Assembly (NCBI GenBank): GCA_964566025.1
Contig: CAZMHF010000012.1
Coordinates: 1 to 44,523, forward strand
Source: RGIG8306 sp964566025
GTDB lineage: Bacteria > Bacillota > Clostridia > Lachnospirales > Lachnospiraceae
DNA: 44,523 bases
Direction: 5' to 3'
Position 1 is the stretch's first letter. Each line of letters opens with the position of its first letter. The notes beneath the pieces are model-generated. The model made no database searches and was not told the DNA's origin. It was given only the letters and a program-made list of their open reading frames with translations. Below, one piece after another: positions 16,737 through 24,632 of the stretch. Position numbers and translations under genes: made by a program.

Positions 16737-18614
16737 ATGAAGAGGAATTTGATAAAGGCAATCATATTTATGATCGGATTGATATTTGTCTATAAAGGAG
16801 TGGAGTATCCGTTTCGCGTAGTCAGTTATCAAACAAGAACATCCGTAACTGGATTCTATGATATAGAAGAAAAAACACTAGATGCAGTGTATATTGGAGC
16901 GAGTAATGTATTTGCCTTTTTTCAGGCGCCTTTAGCGTGGGAAGAATATGGTTATACCATCTATCCTTATGCAATTCCATCAATGCCGGCTCATGCGACA
17001 AAATACATGATTGAAGAGGTGCGAAAGACGCAGCCGGATGCGACGATGATTATCAACTTGAATCAATTTAAAAGTCCTAAAGTTGTTGAACAAGCGCTAC
17101 ATACGACAACAAACTATTTGCCTTTTTCAAAAACAAAAATAAATTTGATTAATGATCTTACAGAAAAGGCAGGAATTTCTGGACTAGATGTACTAGAATA
17201 TTATTTTCCATTAATCCGTTTTCATTCGGGATGGCCGGAACTAACAGCAAAATCATTTGAAAGAGAAGAAGATGTTATAAAAGGCGGTGCCTATTATTAT
17301 GCATTTTTGAGAACAAGGACGGATGTTTCATCTATATTTCGCAAGACCGATCAGAAAATAGAATTAACGAACAAACAAGAAACGCTATTTGAAGATTTAC
17401 TAACCTATTGTGAAACAAACAATGTGAAGATACTTTTTACAATCGTCCCTCAAGCAATAAACGACGAAACGACTATAGGACGTTTGAATACGATGGAAGC
17501 CCTTGCAAAAGAAAAAGGATTTGATGTATTGAATCTTTTGACGGATGATTCGGAAATAGGCCTTGAGCAAACCCAAGATTATTATGATAAAGCCCATTTA
17601 AACATACATGGTTCTTTAAAGTTTACCTCGTATTTTTGTAATTACCTTAAAGAGAACTACGGATTTGAAGATAAGCGAGGCAATGAAGCGTTTGAGAGCT
17701 GGGATAAATCGTATGAAGAATATCTCAAAAAGCTTACGCCTTATGTGCTAGATTTTGAGTTGAATCATTCAAAACGTGATTACTCATTAGAAAAGCCAGT
17801 TCTTTCATCACTAAGTGCAAAAGGAACAACTGTCGAGATTAAGTGGAATGCCACGCCGAACGCAGAAAATTATTTGATTTATAGAAAAACTGACGGAGCA
17901 AGCTGGAAATGTATTAGTACAGTCGCTGCGACGAAAACATTCTTTGTGGATAAGGGGCTTGCTGCTAATAAAAAATACTATTATACTGTCGTTCCTATGA
18001 GGGAGAAAAATGATGTGCAGTATTATGGGACATTTGATATTGTTGGGGAGAGCGCCACAACAAAAATGGATGCTCCAAAACTAAAAGAGATCAAAAAAGA
18101 AAATAATCAAGTTACGTTAACATGGGAGAAGGAAAAAGGAGTAGACGGATATGCGATTTATCGAAAGCTAAACGGACAAGATTGGATAAAAATCGCAGAT
18201 GGATTAACGAGCTTATCCTATAAGGATAAATACATACAAAAAAACTATCCATATGTGTATTCGGTTGCCTCGTATAAAATGATAAACGGAGTGAAGACAT
18301 ACAGCTATTATGATAGAACTGGATTGTTGAGTTTTGAGGAATTAGAAAGTCCACAGCTTAGTGTAGAAATGACAAGTGATTCGGGATGCGAATTAACTTG
18401 GGAGGCTGTTAAGGGAGCTGACAGTTATTTTGTATATAAAAAAGTTGATGATGGTGAGTGGGTATTATTAAAGAAATTTAATGGTTTTACTTATCGTGAG
18501 GATGATGTTGCAGAAGGAACAACCTATAAGGTATCTGCGGTTCTTACTCACGGCAAGGATGTGTATGAATACCCTTCGGAGGAGATTTTGGTAGAAAGAG
18601 AGGCAATAAGATAA
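16737..18614 (+). CDS. DltD-like SGNH protein fused to three FN3 domains
   Basis: The 625-residue protein has one N-terminal membrane anchor (about 6-20) and should face outward. Residues 45-320 form an SGNH-type domain: IGASN with the putative nucleophile Ser56 and DKAH with Asp284 and His287, the DxxH block of SGNH hydrolases. DltD and AlgX-type acyl-transfer partners share this plan. Residues 350-440, 445-533 and 537-622 are three fibronectin type III repeats, each with a GYxIYRK-like strand. FN3 tails are not part of DltD and may bind glycan or wall. It is the first gene of the operon with an MBOAT, adenylation enzyme, GNAT and carrier protein. The likely role is final transfer of an acyl group to a surface polymer. 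Confidence 0.75.
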   Translation: MKRNLIKAIIFMIGLIFVYKGVEYPFRVVSYQTRTSVTGFYDIEEKTLDAVYIGASNVFAFFQAPLAWEEYGYTIYPYAIPSMPAHATKYMIEEVRKTQPDATMIINLNQFKSPKVVEQALHTTTNYLPFSKTKINLINDLTEKAGISGLDVLEYYFPLIRFHSGWPELTAKSFEREEDVIKGGAYYYAFLRTRTDVSSIFRKTDQKIELTNKQETLFEDLLTYCETNNVKILFTIVPQAINDETTIGRLNTMEALAKEKGFDVLNLLTDDSEIGLEQTQDYYDKAHLNIHGSLKFTSYFCNYLKENYGFEDKRGNEAFESWDKSYEEYLKKLTPYVLDFELNHSKRDYSLEKPVLSSLSAKGTTVEIKWNATPNAENYLIYRKTDGASWKCISTVAATKTFFVDKGLAANKKYYYTVVPMREKNDVQYYGTFDIVGESATTKMDAPKLKEIKKENNQVTLTWEKEKGVDGYAIYRKLNGQDWIKIADGLTSLSYKDKYIQKNYPYVYSVASYKMINGVKTYSYYDRTGLLSFEELESPQLSVEMTSDSGCELTWEAVKGADSYFVYKKVDDGEWVLLKKFNGFTYREDDVAEGTTYKVSAVLTHGKDVYEYPSEEILVEREAIR

Positions 18615-18616
18615 TC

Positions 18617-20212
18617 ATGAGTTTTGTATCATTGCCATTTATTATTTTTATTACGATTACAGTTGCGATATATTTTCTGCTACCAAAGCGATTTCAGTGG
18701 CTTGTTCTTTTAGTGTCCAGTTATGTGTTCTTTTGGTTAAATAGTGAGTGGTTATTATTTATTCTATTGGGAACTACAATTGTTACCTTTTTAACTGCGC
18801 ATTGGATTTCGCGTTTATATGCAACGGGAAAGCAATATGTGAAAGATCATGCAGAGACTTTATCCAGACAAGAGAAAAGGGAATACGATGGAAAGCTAAA
18901 GAAAAAAGCAAAACGCATTTTGTTATGTGGTGTGATTATTGTATTAGGACTTCTGTTGTTTTTGAAGTACTTTAACTTCTTTGCGGAAAATGCCAATGTA
19001 TTTTTGAAATATGCAAATGTTAAAATGCCAAAGCTTAATTTACTACTTCCAATTGGTATATCATTTTATACGCTACAAGCTATTGCTTATATGGTGGACG
19101 TGTATAGAGGGAAATATGAAGCGGATACAAATGTTGTTAAGTTTATGTTGTTTATGTCCTATTTCCCGCAAATTATACAAGGGCCAATTGCGAGATTTGA
19201 TCAATTAGCTCATCAATTGTATGAAAAACATTCATTTGATTATAAACGATTTACATTTGGAATCCAGCTTATTATATGGGGGTGGATGAAAAAGGTTATC
19301 GTGGCAGATCGAATTGCCATACCAGCGAACTATATTTTTGATAATCATTCGCAATATACAGGATTAATGGTATTTTTGGGGGCAGCCTTTTATGGCTTCC
19401 AAGTTTACGCAGATTTTTCAGGTGGAATGGACATTGCACGTGGTGTTTCACAGATTTTCGGAATTGAGTTAGAATTGAATTTTAAGCAACCTTATTTTTC
19501 GAAATCAATCGAAGAGTTTTGGCGTAGATGGCATATTACACTTGGAAGTTGGATGAGAGATTACGTATTCTATCCGTTGTCACTTTCAAAGTTATTTGGT
19601 AAATTGAGCAAAAAGACGAGAAAAATCTTTGGGCCATTTCTTGGAAAGAGATTACCTTCGTTATTATCTATGTTTATTGTTTATTTTCTAGTAGGTTTTT
19701 GGCATGGTCCAACTTGGAAATACATCATATATGGTGTGTGGAATGGTGTTTTCATTATGAGTGGAATTCTGTTGGTAGAAGTCTATAGCAAATGCAGAAA
19801 AAAATGCGGCATCGCCGAAGACGATGTTTCGTGGAAAGTATTTCAAATATTTCGAACCTTTATTATTATTACGTTAGGAAGATTTTTTTCAAGAGCTAGT
19901 GGAGGAAAGGTAGCATTGGCGATGATGACCTCCATGACAAAAAAATGGTATGATTTCTCCTTTTTAGTGGATGGATCGCTATTTAAATTGGGACTTGATA
20001 ATGCAAATTGGATTTTGCTTATTGTTGCATTAGTTGTAATGTTTGCTGTGGACTGTATCCACGAAAAAAATATAAGTATTCGTGAAACGATAGCTAAGCA
20101 AAATATTGTATTTAGATGGACAATTTATTATGCGGCGCTTGTTTTGATATGGATATTTGGTATGTACGGACCGGGTTATGATAGTGCTGGATTTATATAT
20201 GGACAATTTTAA
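18617..20212 (+). CDS. MBOAT O-acyltransferase (DltB/AlgI-like)
   Basis: The 531-residue polytopic protein has about ten helices and the MBOAT signatures PQIIQGPIARFDQL and GFWHGPTWKYIIYG, the latter with the invariant histidine at residue 363. The length is closer to AlgI than to DltB. Members pass acyl groups from a cytoplasmic donor through the membrane to an extracellular acceptor or partner protein. It starts two bases after the SGNH gene. With a carrier protein and adenylation enzyme in the same operon, the donor is most likely a carrier-bound thioester, as in the Dlt pathway, not a CoA ester. Confidence 0.9.
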   Translation: MSFVSLPFIIFITITVAIYFLLPKRFQWLVLLVSSYVFFWLNSEWLLFILLGTTIVTFLTAHWISRLYATGKQYVKDHAETLSRQEKREYDGKLKKKAKRILLCGVIIVLGLLLFLKYFNFFAENANVFLKYANVKMPKLNLLLPIGISFYTLQAIAYMVDVYRGKYEADTNVVKFMLFMSYFPQIIQGPIARFDQLAHQLYEKHSFDYKRFTFGIQLIIWGWMKKVIVADRIAIPANYIFDNHSQYTGLMVFLGAAFYGFQVYADFSGGMDIARGVSQIFGIELELNFKQPYFSKSIEEFWRRWHITLGSWMRDYVFYPLSLSKLFGKLSKKTRKIFGPFLGKRLPSLLSMFIVYFLVGFWHGPTWKYIIYGVWNGVFIMSGILLVEVYSKCRKKCGIAEDDVSWKVFQIFRTFIIITLGRFFSRASGGKVALAMMTSMTKKWYDFSFLVDGSLFKLGLDNANWILLIVALVVMFAVDCIHEKNISIRETIAKQNIVFRWTIYYAALVLIWIFGMYGPGYDSAGFIYGQF

Positions 20213-20232
20213 TTTCACGAGGAGGATGTACA

Positions 20233-21744
20233 ATGCAAATTAGTGTGTACGAATATTTAGAAAAGGCAGTTAGAGAATATCCAGAAAAAGTTGCTTATCA
20301 GATGGATGATCATGCAATTACGTTTTCTGAAGTAAAAGAATTGGCAGATAGAGTAGGAAGTGTAGTTGCAGCACATGTTGTAGCAAAAACACCGATTCTA
20401 GTATTGGCAGATAAGCACATTCGCACTCCGTCTTTATACTTCGGAATTGTGGCGGCGGGATGCTGTTATGTCCCTTTGGGCGCCGATTTGCCAGATACGC
20501 GAATTCAAGATATCATTGATATTTCGGAAGCAAAAGTCCTCTTTACAGAACGCCAATACTTAGAGCGTCTAGAATTACTTGATTTTAAAGGTCGTGTATT
20601 GTTGCTTGAGGATGCTCAGGAAGAAGAAATTAATGAACAATTGCTCCATGAACGAGCGCAAAAAGTGCAAGATACGGATCCTATATACATGATTTTTACG
20701 TCTGGCTCTAGTGGGAAGCCAAAAGGGGTTGTGGCACAACAAAAATCAGTGATTGATTATATTGATGTATTTGCTGAAACCTTTGGGATTGATGATAAAG
20801 TAGTTTTTGGTAATCAGGCACCATTAGATTATATTGCTGCAATTAGAGATATGTATTTACCTCTTTGTACAGGGGCAAAAACAATGCTTATTCCTAAATC
20901 ACTATTCTCAATGCCACAAATATTATTTGATTATATTAATAAATATCAAGTAACCACATTGTGTTGGGTTTCTTCGGCGTTAGTTTTGTGTGCTGACTTA
21001 AATGCTTTTGATGCAGGAAAACTAGAGAGCGTTAATTCAATCTTCTTTACAGGATCAGTTATGCCAGGCAAACAGTTGCGCCAGTGGCAACAATTTTTGC
21101 CAGAGGCACGGTTTGTTAATCATTATGGCCCTACGGAAATTACAGCAAGCTGCACGTATTATGAAGTGACACATCTTGTCGAGGAAGACGAAGCAATTCC
21201 GATCGGTATCCCATTTCGCAATAGAGAGATTATTTTGTTGGACGAAAACAATCAGCTTGTTCCAGAGGGAGAAAAAGGCGAAATTTGCGTAAAGGGAAGT
21301 TGCTTAGCGCTAGGATATTTCCACGATTTTGAAAAAACCAAGGAAGTATTTGTTAACAATCCATTACAGGAGTCCTATCCAGAAATAATATATAAAACAG
21401 GGGATCTTGGTCGTCTTGAGGCAAGCGGTGTATACACCTTTCATGGTCGTAAAGATTTTCAAATCAAACATATGGGACATAGAGTGGAACTTGGAGAAAT
21501 CGAAACAGTTGCGGGTGCGTTGGAAGGATTGAAAAGTTGTTGTTGTTTATATAGCGCAAAGAAGCAACAGATTTTCCTTTTCTATACGGGAGAGATACGA
21601 TTGGCTGAAATGGCAAAGTATTTACGCAAAAAACTACCAGCCTATATGATTCCTCGTCATTTTATACAGCTAGAGGCTATGCCACAAACTGCAAACGGAA
21701 AAATTAATATCCAAACATTGAAAGAACGGATGGAAGAAAAATGA
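20233..21744 (+). CDS. Stand-alone adenylation enzyme (DltA-like, unusual pocket)
   Basis: The 503-residue protein is the length of DltA and activates a carboxylic acid with ATP before loading it on a carrier protein. Core motifs are intact: TSGSSGKPKG (156-165), NHYGPTE, YKTGDLGR, GRKDFQIKHMGHR and the C-terminal NGKIN lysine. By manual alignment to DltA, the Asp that holds the amino group of D-alanine (in QAPFSFD) corresponds to Ile201 in QAPLDYI, and the DltA Cys that sets D-alanine preference corresponds to Asp. It therefore probably does not use D-alanine and perhaps no free alpha-amino acid. GAGGAGG precedes the ATG, and the gene overlaps the GNAT gene by ATGA. Confidence 0.85.
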   Translation: MQISVYEYLEKAVREYPEKVAYQMDDHAITFSEVKELADRVGSVVAAHVVAKTPILVLADKHIRTPSLYFGIVAAGCCYVPLGADLPDTRIQDIIDISEAKVLFTERQYLERLELLDFKGRVLLLEDAQEEEINEQLLHERAQKVQDTDPIYMIFTSGSSGKPKGVVAQQKSVIDYIDVFAETFGIDDKVVFGNQAPLDYIAAIRDMYLPLCTGAKTMLIPKSLFSMPQILFDYINKYQVTTLCWVSSALVLCADLNAFDAGKLESVNSIFFTGSVMPGKQLRQWQQFLPEARFVNHYGPTEITASCTYYEVTHLVEEDEAIPIGIPFRNREIILLDENNQLVPEGEKGEICVKGSCLALGYFHDFEKTKEVFVNNPLQESYPEIIYKTGDLGRLEASGVYTFHGRKDFQIKHMGHRVELGEIETVAGALEGLKSCCCLYSAKKQQIFLFYTGEIRLAEMAKYLRKKLPAYMIPRHFIQLEAMPQTANGKINIQTLKERMEEK

Positions 21745-22565
21745 TAAAGGAACTACCAAGCATTGAATTGTTAAATGATCGCATCAGTTACTTGCAAAAG
21801 GAAAAAAAAATCGAGAATGTTAATTGCTATTTGCTTTCTAAGGAGCTAGAAGAGCTTTTGATCAATAAAAAACTTTGCTATGCTGAATTAGACGCGGGAA
21901 TCTTTCTTTTTCAAAAGAGCGATGCATTTTATCGTCTGTTTCTCTATGCTAATCCAGAAATCACTTTTCAAATTCCTCGCATGGATAAACCGATAATTGT
22001 TGAGTTTTTGTCTGCAAAGACAATTTCATCAAAGCATATCTGTGTGATAGAGCATTTGAAGGAAACAGGTTTTTCACAAAATAGTATCGCCCATCGTATG
22101 TGGCTAAAACTAACACCAAATTCAATAGCACAGGATCCTGTCAATTGGGAGGATAATAAAATTCATATTTATACGGCGACGCTTGAACATAAAGAGGGAA
22201 TACAAGCATTGTGGGAAGAAACTTTTGATTTTGTAAAAAGCGCATTGCCTTTGGAAGCTGAGTTGGTTGATAGCATACATGCTCAAGAAATTATTTGCGC
22301 TATTGATGATGAAACAAAGACAATTGTTGGTGCATTACAAATGCAGTTTTCGGGGAAAACTTGTTTGAGTAGACATTATGCAGTTGCGAAAAGTGCTCGC
22401 GGGAAAAGTGTTGGACGTGCATTGACGGCTTTATTTCATCGCATTGCATTAGAAAAAGGAGTTGAGCGCCTATATTTGTGGGTTTCAACAGAAGACGCAA
22501 AACAATTTCATTCGCATTTTGGCTATGTACAAGATGGTCGACAACTGATACAATATTATTTATAA
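21741..22565 (+). CDS. GNAT-family acetyltransferase, two-domain
   Basis: The 274-residue protein has a C-terminal GNAT domain at about 145-274. The acyl-CoA loop is ARGKSVGRAL (residues 219-228), followed by helix and strand segments ending in HFGYVQDG. The N-terminal 130 residues look like a degenerate GNAT-like half without a clear CoA loop. It is translationally coupled to the adenylation gene and lies before the carrier gene, so it probably modifies the acid before or after loading, for example by N-acetylation. This is not a component of classical dlt operons. Confidence 0.78.
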   Translation: MIKELPSIELLNDRISYLQKEKKIENVNCYLLSKELEELLINKKLCYAELDAGIFLFQKSDAFYRLFLYANPEITFQIPRMDKPIIVEFLSAKTISSKHICVIEHLKETGFSQNSIAHRMWLKLTPNSIAQDPVNWEDNKIHIYTATLEHKEGIQALWEETFDFVKSALPLEAELVDSIHAQEIICAIDDETKTIVGALQMQFSGKTCLSRHYAVAKSARGKSVGRALTALFHRIALEKGVERLYLWVSTEDAKQFHSHFGYVQDGRQLIQYYL

Positions 22566-22595
22566 AAATATTATATACGTACAAGGAGTGTAACT

Positions 22596-22823
22596 ATGAA
22601 GGAATTAATGGAAATTTTAAACGACATTAGACCAGATTTAGACTTTGAAAGCGAAACAAAATTAATTGATGATGGAATATTAGATTCATTTGATATTATC
22701 ACGATCGTTTCAGAAATTAGCAGTGCATTTGACATTAATGTAAATGTTGCTGATTTAGTTCCTGACAATTTCAACACAGCTGAGGCTATTTGGAAACTAA
22801 TTCAAGAGTATCAAGAAAAATAA
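22596..22823 (+). CDS. Acyl/peptidyl carrier protein (DltC-like)
   Basis: The 75-residue acidic helical protein has the carrier signature DDGILDSFDI with the phosphopantetheine serine at residue 31. DltC has a similar length and a DSLGT-like motif at the same place. AAGGAG lies well placed before the ATG. It should carry the adenylated acid to the MBOAT protein. It is the last gene of the operon. Confidence 0.9.
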   Translation: MKELMEILNDIRPDLDFESETKLIDDGILDSFDIITIVSEISSAFDINVNVADLVPDNFNTAEAIWKLIQEYQEK

Positions 22824-22839
22824 TTATATAGACAGCGTG

Positions 22840-22872
22840 ATTCGAGTGAATTATAAAAAATTACACTTGAAT
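22840..22872. terminator. Hairpin after the carrier gene, no clear U tract
   Basis: ATTC-G-AGTG-AATT pairs with AATT-CACT-T-GAAT around a six-base A-rich loop, with one bulged A and one G-T pair. It lies 17 bases after the carrier stop codon. It lacks a run of T, so it may be an RNA-stabilising 3' end or a weak terminator. Confidence 0.4.
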
Positions 22873-22894
22873 AGCATTTCCACATAAAATGCGT

Positions 22895-23033
22895 TATAAT
22901 AGACTCCAATAGTGGTATTTCGAAAGAGATATACTAGTGGAGTCTTATTGCGTATACAAAACGATATATAAGCTATGAAGGGATTTGCCCTGTAGTGTGG
23001 TAACACACGAAACTAGAAAGGACTTATTTGCAT
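22895..23033 (+). promoter_or_regulatory. TATAAT element and structured leader of the M28 peptidase gene
   Basis: A perfect TATAAT lies at 22895-22900 with only a weak -35 (TAGCAT, 17 bases upstream). Directly after it is a 45-base hairpin (22901-22945): AGACTCCA pairs with TGGAGTCT, then TAGT with ACTA, then TATTTC with GAGATA, capped by a GAAA tetraloop. Further down are GGG-ATTTG-CCC and GTGTG-GTAA-CACAC, the second again with a GNRA loop and an outer TAGT/ACTA pair. It matches no riboswitch class I could recall. Confidence 0.5.
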
Positions 23034-24575
23034 ATGAAAAAGTGGATTGTCAGAATGGCATTGCTATTAATAATGGTCTGTGTAAATAGAACGGAAGTCG
23101 CCTTTGCAATGGAAGGAGATATTGCGTATGAGTATCTGAAGCATATTGATGCGACCTATCCAAATCGTATTGCAGGAACAGATGGAGAATATCAATTTGG
23201 TGAGTATTTGCTAGGCGAGTTAAGGAGTTTTGGATACGAGCCGATAATTCATGACTTTACAGTAGGAGAATTGCCAAGTCGAAATATTATAATTGATAAA
23301 GCAGGAAATTCACAAAAACAAATCATTATTGGAGCCCACTATGATAGTGTAGAAACTAAAGGTGTCGATGATAATGGAAGTGGCGTATCGTTGTTGCTTG
23401 AATTGGCAAAAACATTAAAAGATAAGGAAACACCTTGTTCGATTCGGTTTATATTTTTTGGAGCAGAGGAACCAGGTGTTTTGGGTTCGTTCGAGTATGC
23501 GAAAGCGATGACAGCAGAGGATATTGATAAAACGGTTGCGATGATTAATATAGATACGATTATTGCAGGAGATGTGCTATATGTGCATGGAGGTGAAGCT
23601 GATGAAAATGGAAAGCTTGCTAGAGGGTGGTTACTAGATGAGGCGCTAAAGATTGTTGAACAACAAGCTCTTGTCATTTATACGCAGCCTGGGACACCTA
23701 AAAATCCAGCCCAGACGAGGACGAATAGTTCAGATCAAACTCATTTTAATAATTTAGGGATACCTTATTTGTTTTTTGAAGCAAATTTATACGATACCAA
23801 TGAGGATGTTCAATATCCGTATTTTTATCAAACATCAGATGAACGCGTGACAGATGGAAAGGTCATGCACACAGAGTTTGATTCACTTGCTACCATTGAA
23901 GAGTTGTTCCCGGGACGAGCAAAGAGTAGCCTAAATCAATATATGAGGCTGGCGAATGCCCTAGTAGAAGTGATTAGCTCAGATATGAAGGATTTGCACA
24001 ATCACGAAACGCGTCCACTAGGAGATGGCGTTGATACAATGACAGATTTGGTGGCAGAGTATCCGCTTGTGCATAAGGTTGGTGAGGTTGTTGATTTGAC
24101 ACAATTGCTTATTTTCCCTTACTACAACAATAAAAAAGCGATTTTGCCAGCAACGGGCTGGAGTGCTGAGGATATTCGAAAACCTCTTGTAGAGGGGGAA
24201 AATCAATTTGAAATTACGTATTCAGAAGGTCTAAGGACAATGACGACTATGTTGACCGTTCTTGCAACAGCAGATGTTGGAGGGGACGAAACAAAAACAT
24301 CTAATCAGACGGATGAGACAAAGTCAAATGCGCCAACACAACAAAGTGAATCATCACAACAAATAAATCACCCAAGCAAAAGTGAAGCAGAAAAAACCAT
24401 TAAGTCGACACAAAAAACAAACGCACCGACAAAAGCGACACCAGAAAAGCCAGAAAATACAATACTTAATAAAGTGATTTTTGGTGCGGTAATTGTTATT
24501 GGACTATTTATCATTGCGAGCGTACTGTTTTATATTTGCCGTTATGAAAAAAGCAAGAAAAATAAGAATCGATGA
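23034..24575 (+). CDS. Membrane-anchored M28 family metallopeptidase
   Basis: The 513-residue protein has an N-terminal signal peptide. Its peptidase domain at about 25-320 contains GAHYDSV (His102), VDDNGSG, EEPG, NIDT and DQTHF, the zinc-binding and catalytic set of M28 aminopeptidases. A beta-rich region (about 330-415) follows, then a Gln/Ser/Thr/Lys-rich linker (about 420-475) and a membrane helix ending in a basic tail. The enzyme would thus be tethered outside the cell and remove N-terminal residues from peptides. The ATG at 23034 is used; a TTG two codons earlier is closer to AAAGGA and cannot be excluded. Confidence 0.88.
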   Translation: MKKWIVRMALLLIMVCVNRTEVAFAMEGDIAYEYLKHIDATYPNRIAGTDGEYQFGEYLLGELRSFGYEPIIHDFTVGELPSRNIIIDKAGNSQKQIIIGAHYDSVETKGVDDNGSGVSLLLELAKTLKDKETPCSIRFIFFGAEEPGVLGSFEYAKAMTAEDIDKTVAMINIDTIIAGDVLYVHGGEADENGKLARGWLLDEALKIVEQQALVIYTQPGTPKNPAQTRTNSSDQTHFNNLGIPYLFFEANLYDTNEDVQYPYFYQTSDERVTDGKVMHTEFDSLATIEELFPGRAKSSLNQYMRLANALVEVISSDMKDLHNHETRPLGDGVDTMTDLVAEYPLVHKVGEVVDLTQLLIFPYYNNKKAILPATGWSAEDIRKPLVEGENQFEITYSEGLRTMTTMLTVLATADVGGDETKTSNQTDETKSNAPTQQSESSQQINHPSKSEAEKTIKSTQKTNAPTKATPEKPENTILNKVIFGAVIVIGLFIIASVLFYICRYEKSKKNKNR

Positions 24576-24632
24576 CCGAAAGATAAAGGAAGCTGTTACG
24601 ATAGTTTTGTTATACATTTTGAGGGAGGGGAC

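Noticed and set aside
16737..22823. Canonical dlt operon for D-alanylation of teichoic acid
   Set aside because: Gene order, extra GNAT, FN3 fusion and the changed adenylation pocket do not fit; the match is to the logic of the pathway only.
20233..22823. Nonribosomal peptide synthetase
   Set aside because: There is no condensation, thioesterase or reductase domain; a single stand-alone adenylation enzyme and carrier beside an MBOAT fits surface acylation better.
22895..23033. Cyclic di-GMP riboswitch, suggested by the GAAA-capped hairpin
   Set aside because: The conserved GCAAA-type joining segments and the second paired core of that class are absent.
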